A stretch of DNA of 64,000 nucleotides. Source: Hyaloraphidium curvatum (Eukaryota; Monoblepharomycota; Hyaloraphidiomycetes; Hyaloraphidiales; Hyaloraphidiaceae). The number at the start of each line of letters is the position of its first letter. Position 1 is the stretch's first letter. The notes below the pieces were generated by a model that searched no databases, was not told the DNA's origin, and was given only the letters and a program-made list of their open reading frames with translations. Below, piece after piece: positions 1 to 10,073 of this stretch. The stretch spans positions 310,001 through 374,000 of the forward strand of contig JAIVFI010000040.1 of the NCBI GenBank assembly GCA_025558095.1, in the 5' to 3' direction. Made by a program: the position numbers and the translations under genes.

Positions 1-132
1 GCGTGACGTGGGAGCCAAGAAGCCGGCCACGACGGCGAAGAGCTCGAGGGGGAGCGGCGGGCCCGTCGCTGCACTCCGGCAGCCCGCTGCATGATTGTGC
101 TCGATGCGACGGCGCTTACGCGGCGGGGGCAT
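1..132 (-). CDS. F-box protein, N-terminal 44 codons (cut by left edge)
   Basis: A minus-strand frame opens with ATG at 132-130 and stays open for 44 codons to the window edge. It starts with a basic, nuclear-signal-like stretch (PPPRKRRR). Residues about 26-39 (PPLPLELFAVVAGF) look like the first helix of an F-box, the Skp1-binding motif of SCF ubiquitin ligase adaptors. The spacing from the start codon is like that of other F-box proteins in this window. The rest of the gene lies outside, so the substrate-binding part is unknown. The call rests on one short motif. Confidence 0.4.
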   Translation of the reverse strand, partial: MPPPRKRRRIEHNHAAGCRSAATGPPLPLELFAVVAGFLAPTSR

Positions 133-957
133 CGCTTCGTTGGTTCGACTGGTTTGCGTGCTTGGTGGCCGGTCGACCAGTCATCGATCGGCGTCCATGG
201 GCTTGAGTGCTCGAACCACGTAGCGTCGCGTCTGACAAAAGCGTCGCTACTTTGGATGGATTGCATACTCGTGGAAGCGCGTCTGCTATGGTCCAAAGTA
301 GTAAGAGCAAGTTGCCGGAGGCGATCCTCAACCCGTCGCGCGACCGACTGATCGCAGGAGGATATCGGAAGCTTGCGGATCCGATCCACTTCGCAATGGC
401 GCGGTCTTGCATCGGGTGAGCGGGAGGTGGCCAGTGCGATACACAGCAGTGGCCGCGCGGGGGGATGCGGACCTCCGGCCCGGCCCTGGGTGGGACGGAG
501 ATTCATCGCGCTGCGGCCCCGTCCTCAAACCGGATTCCCGTGCCGAAACCCGAATCGTCCGAAACATCGCTTGGCCATACATGGCCGAGTACCGACGGCG
601 GCCGGAGACTTTTGGCTCAGCCGGCCGGTCCCGCGCAAGGACGCAGGCATATGAGGCGTCGGCGCAACGCCCCCCGGACAGGACGTGCATCCTGGGTGAA
701 CCCTCCCGAAGGGAGAGACCGGATCCAAGTCGGAGTGCAATGCTTGGATTCCGCCAGCATTTGCTGCGAGATCGGAGCGTTCGAGGTATCGGGGGGACCA
801 GCGGCGGTTCCGGCCGCGGAACGCTCCACCCGCTGCCCTTCCGCAGGCGACGCCGCGCGCAACCCGCCATGCAACGCCGCCGCCCGGCCCGGGCTAAAAG
901 AACGCGCCTTGAGACGGGAGAACGCGCCTCCCGCGCCCGCCGCCGCCGCCGCCCGCC
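133..957. other. intergenic region without a recognisable gene
   Basis: About 825 bases between the divergent starts of the edge F-box gene and the Ca2+-ATPase. Open frames here show no conserved motif. It presumably holds both promoters; no clear TATA box, repeat or RNA gene was recognised. Confidence 0.5.
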
Positions 958-3900
958 ATGACCGCCGCGGATCCCGCGAAGACGAAGGCCGCGCTCGCCC
1001 CGCCGGGCCCCGCGTCCCACGCCGCGGACGTCTTCGCGCTCTCGACCGCCGACCTCTCGAAGATCATCGACTTCGACAGCCGCGGCGACGCCGACTACGT
1101 GCAGCGCGTGTTCCACGCAGAGGCCGGCGGCCAGGCCGGGCTCGCGCAGGCCCTGCGCACCGATTTTGACAGGGGCCTCGACTGCTTCGCGCCGGGCGAG
1201 GCCGGTGCCGCTGTGCCGCAGGCAGCAGCCCGCTCCGGCTTCCTCGGGGGTCTGTTCGGGGCCGGGACAGCCAGCGAGAGCTCGCAGGCGCTGCAGCCCC
1301 GCGACGCCGCCGAGCGCGTGCGCCTCTACGGCATCAACAAGGTCGAGGTGCCACCCAGGCCCTCCCTGCTCAAGTTGATCTGGGACTTCATCAAGACCGA
1401 TGTGCGTTCCGTGTTGTCTGCCGTCTGCTCTGCGCACCTGACGTCGGATCCGCCACAACCCCTCAGGTCATCGTGCAAGTGCTCCTCGTCGGAGCCACCA
1501 TCGTCCTTATTCTCGGCACGGCCACCAACCCCGAGCGCGGATGGTACGAAGGGACCGCCATCTTCGTCGCCGTCGGCATCGTCCTGGTCGTCACGAGCCT
1601 GAACGACTACATCAAGGAGGGCAAGTTCCGCAAGATGATGGAGCTGGGCAACGACAGGACGGTCGGTGTTTGCAGAAGCCGAGGCTGCCATTCGCATTCC
1701 GACTCAAAAGACGTCTGCAGATAAAGGTCATTCGCGGCGGGCAGTCCATCACCGTCTCGACCTTCGACCTCCTCGTCGGCGACGTCGTCATCCTCTCGGT
1801 CGGCGACGAGATTCCCGCCGACGGCTTCGTCATCAGCTCCTCGCGCCTGGCCGTTGATGAGTCCCCGCTCACGGGCGAGCCCATCGCCGTCAAGAAGGAT
1901 CCCGTGTCGGCACCCTTCGTGTTCGGCGGCACCTTTGTCGGCGAGGGCTCCGGCACCATGTGCGTCACCGCCGTCGGCCGGCATTCTGCTGGCGGCAAGA
2001 TCCAGCACCTGCTCTTCCTCCGCGGCGGCGGCAAGGCCGACGACGGGGACAGCATCGCAAGCAGCACTTCCGACTTCAAGGGCGCCACCGACAACGTCGG
2101 CACCGCCGAGATGACCCCGCTCCAGCTCCGCCTGCGCAAGGTCGCCATCCTCGTCGGCAAGGTCGGCGTCGCCGCGGGCATAGTCACCTTCCTGGCCCTC
2201 TCGATCCGCTGGGCGCTCGGGCTCGCGAACCAGCTCAATTCGGGGACCCCGTTCGAGGCGAGCATGCTCATCGGAGTCGTCGAGGCCTTCGTGGTCGGGG
2301 TCACCATCGTCGTCGTCGCCGTTCCTGGTGCGTGCACGGCGCCCTTGTCCAGCGCAGACTGTTGACTTCCACCGCTTCCCCCAGAGGGCCTCCCGCTCAC
2401 CGTCACCATCCTGCTGGCCTACTCGATGCTCCGCATGATCAAGGAGAACTGCTTCGTGCGGCACCTGGACGCCTCCGAGACCATGGGCGAGGCCACCTGC
2501 ATCTGCACCGACAAGACCGGCACGCTCACCGAGAACCGCATGACGGTGGTCAAGGTGCTCTCCGGGGGCCGCAGCGTCGAGCTGGAGCGCGCGGGGGCCG
2601 CCGCCGAGGACCCCGCGGCGGCGTTCGGGGCGCCCGTGAGGGAGCTGCTCGCCGAGGCCGTCAGCGTCAACTCGACCGCTTTCATCAGGCAGGCCGAGCC
2701 TGCAGCCAAAGGCAAGCCCGCCGGCGGGGCGCCCGAGTTCGTCGGCTCCGCGACCGAGGGCGCCATGCTCGTGTTTTCGGGCAGGATCGGGTACCCCGAC
2801 TACGAGGCCATCCGCAAGAGCACCGAGACGGCCGAGAATGGGGTCTGGCCCTTTTCTTCGGTCCGCAAGCGCATGTCCACCCTCGTCGTCAAGCCCCACG
2901 GGTACCGCCTGCACGTCAAGGGCGCCTCGGAGATCCTGCTGGGCCTCTGCACCCGCCGCACGTCGTCGACCGGGGACATCGCGCCCGTTCCGATCTTGCC
3001 CGCGGAGCGCGCCGACCTCGAGCGGACCATCCGCGAGTGGGCCTCGGAGGGGCTCAGGACCATCGGCATCGCCTACAGGGACGTGGAGAAGCTGCCCGAC
3101 ATGTCGGCCGGCGAGGCGTCCGGCGAGGGCGCCAACCCGCTCGAGACGGACCTCGTCTTCCTCGCTCTGGTGGGGATCAAGGACCCGCTGCGCAAGGAGG
3201 TCCCCGCGGCGGTGGCGGCCTGCCAGGGCGCGGGCATGGTCGTGCGCATGGTCACGGGCGACAACATCCTGACGGCGACCAAGATCGCGGCCGAGTGCGG
3301 GATCCTCGACGTCAGCAAGGGCCACGTCGCCATCGAGGGGCCCGAGTTCCGCGCCATGACGGACGACGAGAGGCGGGCCATCCTGCCCAGCATGCGCGTG
3401 CTCGCACGGTCGAGCCCCTCGGACAAGTTCATCCTGGTCTCGTTGCTCCGGTGGGTGGTCTCGGGGCCCACTCCTCGCGCATCCACTGACCTTCCTTCCC
3501 GTCTCCAGCGCGCTGGGCGAGACGGTTGCGGTCACGGGTGATGGTACCAACGACGCCGCCGCCCTCAACGAGGCCGACGTCGGCTTCGCCATGGGCATCT
3601 CGGGCACCCAGATCGCCATGAACGCCTCCGACATCGTGCTCACGGACGACAACTTCTCCTCCATCGTCAACGGCATCCGCTGGGGCCGCAACGTGTACGA
3701 CGGCATCCGCAAGTTCCTGCAGTTCCAGCTCTCGGTCAACGTCATCGCCATCGTACTCACCCTCGTCGGCTCCGTCGCCTGGGGCCGCGCGCCGCTCAAC
3801 ACCGTGCAGCTCCTCTGGGTCAACCTCATCATGGACTCGCTCGGCGCGGTCGCCTTGGCTTCGGACCGGCCTGGCGAGGAGATCCTCAAGCAGAAGCCGC

Positions 3901-4639
3901 ACTCGCGCAGCGAGCACGTCATCAACAAGGGCATGTACTTCTACATGGGTTGCATGATCGTGTTCCAGCTGGCTATGCTCCTGTGTCTGTTGTTCTTCGG
4001 CGAGACCATGGTGGGTGGACGTCACAAGCCGTTCAGCATCGCACTGGCTGACGATCTCCGCAGGTCATGTACACCGAGACGCCCGGCGAGGTCTGCGACT
4101 ACAACCCGTACACGGTCGGCCACGAGGCGACCTGGCTCGACAGCTGCCGCGGCACCTGGATCCTCACGGTCACCTTCACCACCTTCATCATGCTCCAGAT
4201 CTTCAACCTCGTCACCTGCCGGCAGCTGGACTTTGGCCTCAACGTCTTCCGCGGCCTCGACCAGAACTGGATCTTCCACGCCATGATCGCCGGCATCGTC
4301 GCCGTGCAGGTCGTCGTCGTGCAGTTCGGCTCGGGCTTCGTGGGCACCGTTCCGCTCGGCTGGCGCGAGTGGCTCCTCTGCACCGCCTGGGCCTCGCTGC
4401 TGCCGATATACGTCGTCCTCACCCGGATCGCGCGGAGGGTGTTCCTCGCCTGGTGGGATCCCAGCCACCCGCAGCCCGCGCGGGGGGAGATGGTCGAGGC
4501 GGGCAAAGCGGCCGAGGTCGCGATTGCGGTGCCCCTGGCGCCGCTGCGGGAGTCGCCTTCGGAGTCGACGCTGGGTGGCGGGGAGGAGGTCGGGAAGGAG
4601 GTGGACAAGGTCAAGCGGGAGGGTACGGACCTCGTGTAG
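958..4639 (+). CDS. P-type Ca2+-transporting ATPase (PMC1/plasma-membrane type)
   Basis: The family pumps Ca2+ out of the cytosol, in fungi usually into the vacuole, using ATP. My model has six exons: 958-1401, 1467-1661, 1721-2327, 2385-3450, 3509-4010 and 4064-4639, giving 1129 residues, close to yeast PMC1 (about 1170). Every intron is 53-65 nt. Visible motifs: TGEP-type actuator loop (LTGEP), the TM4 sequence PEGLPLT restored exactly across intron 3, the phosphorylation site CTDKTGTLTE with Asp458, KGASE in the nucleotide domain, and TGDGTND in the hinge, restored across intron 4. Hydrophobic segments flank these domains as expected. The N-terminal region (about 130 residues before the first membrane helix) matches the PMC1 type; no calmodulin-binding tail is obvious. 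The start is the first ATG in the frame that precedes conserved sequence. Confidence 0.93.
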
Positions 4640-4994
4640 ACTGCTTTAGAGGCCCATAGCTTAGCTTGGGGCGGGGAGTGGGGAGGGATGGGAAGCATAC
4701 ATCCAACATAGACGCTTCATTCTCAACTACAGCGGTCGCCTGCCGACGGCTACATGCTATCCATTCTCGGCCCTAGAATGGGCAGTATCTCCATCGTTTC
4801 CCGTCGACCGCTCCATTCACCATCTCCAGCTCGCAGCTCGCGTCGGGACGACGATGCTTGTGCTGACCCGCAAGAACGAAGTCTCGCGCAAAGATCCTCG
4901 CCTCCACCAAGACCCTCTCGGCCCGAACACCTTGCGTCTTCAGATGAACGAGTCGCGCCTTTTGAGACGGACGCACGTTCCGGCCGCGCTTCCA
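4640..4994. other. intergenic, no gene seen
   Basis: About 355 bases holding the 3' end of the ATPase transcript and the upstream region of the acetyltransferase. An in-frame ATG at 4854 would lengthen the next protein by 47 non-conserved residues; I left this part as non-coding. Confidence 0.4.
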
Positions 4995-5585
4995 ATGTCC
5001 ACTCGACCATTCCTGCCCCCCCTGGAGCACCGCGAAGGCGACGTCATGCTCCGAGCATATCGTCCGGGGGACGGCGAGGCCCTCCGCGAGTCGATTGTCT
5101 CCTCCTACGAACACCTCAGACCATGGATCCCGTGGGCCACACAGGAGCTCACGCCACGCGAGGCCGAGGCCAAAGTGCGGAAATGGTGCGCAGAGTACCT
5201 CGAAAACACGGCGTTCAGGGTGGGCATATGGGTTGAGGGGCGGCACGTCGGCGGGACCGGCTTCCTCCTCCGTGGAAAGGATATTTCGGAGGGGAACGGC
5301 GAGATTGGTATGTGGCTCGCGGCCGAGCAATCCGGAAAGGGTTTCGGGACGATAGTGCTCGAGATGGTGCTGCGATGGGGGTTCTCGGACGAATGGCCGT
5401 GCTGGCAGAGGCTGTTCTGGTGCACGGACGCGAAGAACGTCGGCAGCGCGAGGGTCGCGGAAAAGGGCGGCATGAAGAATGAGGGGACGCATCGGGGTGA
5501 GGTACTGGACGTCGAGGGGAAGAGAGCAGACCTCATGGTGTTTGCGCTGTTGCGGGAGGAGTGGGTGGAACGGAGCAGGGCATAG
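4995..5585 (+). CDS. GNAT-family N-acetyltransferase (RimJ/RimL-like)
   Basis: An intronless frame of 196 residues. It contains an RPFLPPLEHREGDV-type opening, an acidic central region, and the acetyl-CoA pyrophosphate-binding turn QSGKGFG after the GMWL strand. An N-(V/I)GSARV-like segment (NVGSARVAEK) near the end is the helix typical of RimJ/RimL enzymes that acetylate protein N termini or small amines. The substrate cannot be told from sequence. I chose the ATG at 4995 because conserved sequence starts right after it; an upstream in-frame ATG at 4854 would add a basic, unconserved leader. Confidence 0.8.
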   Translation: MSTRPFLPPLEHREGDVMLRAYRPGDGEALRESIVSSYEHLRPWIPWATQELTPREAEAKVRKWCAEYLENTAFRVGIWVEGRHVGGTGFLLRGKDISEGNGEIGMWLAAEQSGKGFGTIVLEMVLRWGFSDEWPCWQRLFWCTDAKNVGSARVAEKGGMKNEGTHRGEVLDVEGKRADLMVFALLREEWVERSRA

Positions 5586-5737
5586 CATTCAGTTCGCAAA
5601 CAGCAGTACTCCATGCAATCATCAATCGACTCAGCTTGTCCATCATCGCTCGTGAGCAGTTAGGGAAGCTTGCTTTGGCGGTGAATCGACGCTGGTGACT
5701 CATCAGCGCCAAACGTCGCATCTCCACTGAGTTGAAG

Positions 5738-6124
5738 ATGGTCTTCCACCACCAAGGCATGAAGACCGCCGATGCCTCCGCCTCCCTGCTCCTCCGCGCC
5801 GCGGCAGCCGTCAACCTCCTCGGCGCCATCGGCTTCGCCCTCCAATCCCGCCGCTCCGTTCCGCGCCCGGCCAGCACGTACCCCGCCGACCTGGCCGCCT
5901 CTATGATCGCCACTTTCGGCCTCGGGTATCTCCTCGCGTCGCTCGACCTCCCGCGGTTCTGGCCGCTGGCGGCGCTGGGTGTGTTCGGCAAGGCTTTCGC
6001 GGCGGCGGTGATGCTGGCACACGCCGTGAGGGGCAAGGAGGGAATTTCGGCGGCGGCGTCGGCGGCTATCGACGGCACGTTCGCGGCGCTCATGTACAGG
6101 ATGCTGCAGCGGCACGCTCTCTGA
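5738..6124 (+). CDS. small polytopic membrane protein
   Basis: A 128-residue protein made largely of hydrophobic segments: roughly residues 18-36, 50-70, 76-95 and 103-123 from the ATG at 5738 (a second ATG at 5759 would trim seven residues). The pattern of an NLLGA segment, then GYLLAS and a following ALGVFGKAF segment recalls a family of small bacterial four-helix membrane proteins of unknown function. That resemblance is from memory and weak. No catalytic motif is visible. There is no intron, and codon use looks like the neighbours. Confidence 0.6.
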   Translation: MVFHHQGMKTADASASLLLRAAAAVNLLGAIGFALQSRRSVPRPASTYPADLAASMIATFGLGYLLASLDLPRFWPLAALGVFGKAFAAAVMLAHAVRGKEGISAAASAAIDGTFAALMYRMLQRHAL

Positions 6125-6254
6125 GGTGGGAGCGCCCTCGACCGATTTGGACCACATTGATAACCAGCGCCATGCAGGCTTTCGAATCTTTAGCTTCTTC
6201 CGTCTTGACCGTCAATTGGACTTCTGGGAACGAACATGTCGAACTACAGGCCCG

Positions 6255-7358
6255 TCACGCCCAACCAAAGTACTCGTTGGCCAGCCACTCCGTGCCCTCC
6301 TCACCTCCATCGAGCCAGCACAAGCACGACACGTTGTCGTTCCCCGCCCTCTCCCCGATCCTCGTCCCCGCCATCTGCTGCGTCCGGAACGCGGCGTCCA
6401 TCATCGGCCCCGTGTCCCACGCGCAAACCTTGCCAAGTCCGAGCCTGCGCGCCTCGCCCGCGCATGCTAGGAGCAGCGCGGCCGCGTGCCCCTCTCCATC
6501 GGCGCCAGCTGCGAGCCGGGTGCGCTGCACCCGCAGCGTCGACGAGGGAAAGTCCGCGTACACGGCGACGTACGACCACGGTTCCCCGGAGGCGGGATCG
6601 CCGACCGCGAACCCGGCCTGCATCTCCGCTTCCCGCGCGCCCGGGGCGCCGATCTCGGCCTGGTAGAAGAGCGACCGCGCGCGGAGCCACCTCATCGCAG
6701 CAAGGTCGGGGAGCACGGCGAATGCGCGCTTGCCGGCCAGGCTTGCGCGGGCGAGGTCAGCGATGAGGAGGGAGAGGTCGGCGGGAAGGTAAGATTCCAG
6801 GAGGGTGGCCTCGAGGAGGGGCTCCGCTGCGGGGAGGCCGGGTGACTCGGGCAGCGGGGCGTTGCCGAGAAATAGCACGGCCTCCTTGGAGGGGAAGGAC
6901 GCCCAGCCCAGCGCGGCGTAGAAATCCCGGCCGATGCCCGAGTAAAGCGTCGAAGCCACAAGCGGCGGCCCCTCTGCCCGCAAACGCTCCCTCAGCTGCC
7001 TCATCATCTCCCTCGCGAACCCGCGCCCGCGCAGGTGCGCCGACGTGCACACCGCCCCGACCACGGCGACCTCGCCGCGGTGCACGTCCCCCTGGACCGC
7101 CCACGCGCACGGCCGGACAAAGGTCCGGCACGTCGACGTCCATTTGCCGCCGGCCTTGAGCACCCAGTTGCGCGCGGCCGCACCAAACGGCAGCGCGCAG
7201 AGCATTTCCTCGCGCGCGAGGTACCGCTCGAGGGGAAGGGGCGCGCCAAAGGAGGGGTGCTTGCGGATTCGTTGCCGGACCACCTCGGAGGGCGCATCGG
7301 CGGGCTCCAGAATGAGCTGGGGATCCGAAGCCAGCGATGCAGTTGGTCCAAGGGCCAC
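6255..7358 (-). CDS. LYC1-like N-acetyltransferase (probably the 3' exon of a fused kinase-acetyltransferase gene)
   Basis: 367 residues in this exon. The N-terminal half is a GNAT fold with the acetyl-CoA turn RGRGFAREM. The C-terminal half carries the all-family ending WLANEYFGW, as in fungal lysine N6-acetyltransferase LYC1 (lysine degradation). No ATG exists in the frame before conserved sequence begins. A 61-nt GT-AG intron (7359-7419) would join this frame in phase 0 to the kinase exon at 7420-8379 and remove the kinase stop codon, giving one 687-residue protein. The alternative is a separate gene whose first exon I cannot find. The lysine substrate is inferred from the family. Confidence 0.75.
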   Translation of the reverse strand: MALGPTASLASDPQLILEPADAPSEVVRQRIRKHPSFGAPLPLERYLAREEMLCALPFGAAARNWVLKAGGKWTSTCRTFVRPCAWAVQGDVHRGEVAVVGAVCTSAHLRGRGFAREMMRQLRERLRAEGPPLVASTLYSGIGRDFYAALGWASFPSKEAVLFLGNAPLPESPGLPAAEPLLEATLLESYLPADLSLLIADLARASLAGKRAFAVLPDLAAMRWLRARSLFYQAEIGAPGAREAEMQAGFAVGDPASGEPWSYVAVYADFPSSTLRVQRTRLAAGADGEGHAAALLLACAGEARRLGLGKVCAWDTGPMMDAAFRTQQMAGTRIGERAGNDNVSCLCWLDGGEEGTEWLANEYFGWA

Positions 7359-7419
7359 CTGTTGGTGGGAGCCTGGATCAGCGATCCTCGCCTCCGGGTG
7401 CGGCGGGGCTGGCGTCGAC

Positions 7420-8379
7420 CTCGGGCCACGAAGCAATCTCGGCGCCGCGCCTCTTCATGATGTCGGCGGTCCTCGACTTGATCCACCGCGTGTTGCCCCA
7501 CCATCCCCACCCGGCGAGGAAGCGGGCATAGTCGAGCAGCGCGACCTCGAAATCGTCCATCATCCGCTCGAACGGATACGCGAATTCCAGGTCCGAAGCG
7601 CGGGCGAGCTCGACGAGCCGCCCGTGGTAGAAGGCGAGCAGATCGCGCTCCTTCTTCGCCAGCAGCTGCGCATTGACAGACGAAGCCAAGACGTACGCCA
7701 CGTCCTGCACCCCGAGCCCGCGCCCGGCGTACTGGAAGTCGCACGCGGCGCAGGCCGAGCCGTCCCTCGAGAAGAGGAAGTTCTCGGCCTTGGCGTCGCC
7801 ATGGACCAGCGTCCGCCACGGGACGTCGCTGCGCAGCCTCACATCGAGCTTGGCGGCGAGTGACTTTAGCTCCTTGTGGGAGTTGGGGATCGCGGCTAGC
7901 TCGTCGCCGCGGGTCGCCAGATGCCAGTAGGTTCCCTGCTCCCAGAGTCCCTCCCCGTCGTTCCCGACGAAGGCGGCATGGAACGCCGCGAGCCACGAAA
8001 GCACGGCCTTGGCCTCGCGCTCGTCCAGCTCCTCCCTGGACCCCGGAAACCGCACAGCCAAATCCTCCAGCACGAAGCGGAACCTCCCCTCGGTCGCCTC
8101 CAGCCCGTGCACCGCAGCCACCTCGGCCCCCGTGCCGCGCAGCCGCGCCGCGTAATCTCTGTAAAACCACATCTCGTTCGCGTAGGAGCGAAGCCTCCTC
8201 GCGTGCGCGACGCCAGAGCCGGAAGGCGGGAGCACGAGCTTCTCCACGCAGGGCTCGCCCGACGGCAGGCGGCCCCGGACGAGGGTGCCGTAGCCGGCCC
8301 ACAGAGATTGGATTGGCGAGGGAGAGAGGAGCGGGGGGAGCGCCGGAAGGGCCGAGGAGGCATCTCGTCGGGGGCCCAT
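7420..8379 (-). CDS. aminoglycoside-phosphotransferase/choline-kinase-like protein (5' part of the likely fusion)
   Basis: 320 codons from the ATG at 8379. The small-molecule kinase fold is clear: a lysine in the N-lobe (EKLVLP, Lys47), the catalytic loop LVHGDAKAENFLF (Asp195) and the metal-binding Asp214 in CDFQYAG. Such enzymes phosphorylate hydroxyl groups of small metabolites; the substrate is unknown. Read without splicing, it ends in a stop at 7378-7380 after 333 residues. Spliced with a GTCGAC donor at 7419 it continues into the LYC1-like acetyltransferase. The gene is divergent from the F-box gene at 8566, about 186 bases away. Confidence 0.8.
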
Positions 8380-8565
8380 GCGACGCGTTCGGGGCGCGCT
8401 GGACGCGTTTCCAGGTCGTTCCTGCGCTTGAACGCCAGAGCTTTGCGTGCGATATTCAAGATCAAGTTGGAAAACAGCTCCAATAGCCGCTCGCCCCGGA
8501 GGACGGCACAATGCGAGGGGCGGAAGGGATTGGATCGTTTTCCCCAACGAAGTCCTCGGATCAAA

Positions 8566-9930
8566 ATGGCAGCCGTCGAGGCCGCTCCTCCTTCTTTGGC
8601 GACGCAGCCGGCGGAGATCCTCTTTGCCGTGTTTGTGGACCTGGACCTGGCCGACCTGTATCGCCTGCGCGTGCTCTGCCGGGGGGTCGGGACCGCGGCC
8701 ACGGACGCGTTCCTGGCCCGGGTGAAGCCTGTGCACCGAAAAGGACCCCGATCTGTTCCTTGATTTCGTGAAAAGCGTGCGTGCAGACGACCATTGGACG
8801 TTGCATCCCCTCGCCGTCGATCCGCTCGGGGTCAGGTCCATCGGCTGCCTGCTGCGGCGCTGCGGGGTGCCGGCGAACTCGTTCGCCGCTTGCGCCGTGT
8901 TCGACTATGTTGCCGAGCTGCGAGACATGTGGGCTCATCCGGAGGGACAACTGGGCTCTTTACCTGGGGGGCTCGGGGCCGCGCTCGCCGACATCAGGCT
9001 GTTCTTCAAGCGCGAGTTCCTCAATACAAAAGTGGAGTTTCGGAACCTGCTCGGCGAGGACGATGATGAAATGCCCGACAAGACTCCCGTGCGCAGGTTC
9101 TTGGACGGGGCCGGGGTCCCAGTGGCGGAGCGGACCCAAATACTGCTGGAAATGCGGGAGCTCAGCTTTGGCGAGAAGTGGCCCCTGATCGCCGAGGGGG
9201 AGGGCTGGTGGAGCCCTGATCTGGACGATGAGGTCGAGGAGCTCGAAGAGTTCTTCGGCAGCGGCTTCGCGCGGATGGTCGCGGCAGCTCGCAAAGAATC
9301 GGCTGGTAATCGGCCACGCACCATCTCCCTCCTGGAATCCGCACTAGGACATTGGGCACTTGAGACGCTTCCTATGTGTTCGCTTTTTCTCCCGCCCTGG
9401 ACTGGCACGATAAGGCGCTGCTTTTCGAGGAGCTTGTCACGCGCCAAGCTCTGGACACCACGCTGAGCTTTGACTTGTTCCATCGATTCTGGGACTGCGG
9501 CGGGCCGGACTTCCCTTTGCCTTGCGTTTCCGCCGATGACAGCCGTCTCTTCCTCCATGCCATATCTTCCCATCCGTGCTTTCCCGGTCTCGTGGCGGAA
9601 ATGGTGGTTCGGCATGCGTGGCCCAGGCACGTTGACCCGGAAAAGCCGCACCTCGGTCTCGACGGTGCGCTTTCGACGCTTTCGTTTGCAGCCGCGTTCG
9701 AGCAGCGCATCTGTTCCGAGGCCGACGCCCGAACGGCCGAGAATCTTGAGGACGGGCTCGTCGCCTTCTTCCGCGCCAACGACGGCGCCATCCGCGAAGC
9801 ATGGTGGGAGCTGGACGTGCGTTCGATCATCAAGCACACGGGGCACTTGTTTGTCGAGCGTGCGCGCATGCACATGCTCCAGAACGCAATCTTTAGGGCT
9901 AGGGGCAGGTCCGTTGGGATCCGGGACTAA
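8566..9930 (+). pseudogene. F-box protein gene, family 2, with two offsetting frameshifts
   Basis: The ATG at 8566 opens an F-box-like segment (TQPAEILFAVFVDLDLADLY). The frame then stops at 8761, but coding sequence continues one base over from about 8741 (after an AAAAGG run) to about 9370 and returns to the first frame for the last ~185 codons, ending at 9930. The joined protein would be about 454 residues and acidic in the middle. The C-terminal third matches the minus-strand copy at 15237-15825 closely (SPALDWxDKA, VSADDSR, HVDPE). One extra base and one missing base explain both shifts. This is either a decayed gene or two assembly indels; the protein otherwise looks well conserved. Confidence 0.7.
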
Positions 9931-10073
9931 GCTGAGTACACGGACCCTTCGCAAACCGAATGAACTGTAGGTTGCCGAATGGACTGTGCATTGGAAGGAT
10001 GTAAAGCTTCGGTCATGGCTTCTCCCTGCATTCCCGCGGATTCCGAGCCCTGCTTCCGTCCCTGAACGCTCGC

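Noticed and set aside
1607-3934. Long minus-strand open frame (about 775 codons) opposite the Ca2+-ATPase
   Set aside because: It mirrors the GC-rich codons of the ATPase, is dominated by Gly/Arg/Asp/Ala, and shows no family motif.
8728-8749. A 22-nt GT...AG interval that would restore the F-box frame if spliced
   Set aside because: Less than half the shortest credible intron here (46 nt); a one-base indel is simpler.
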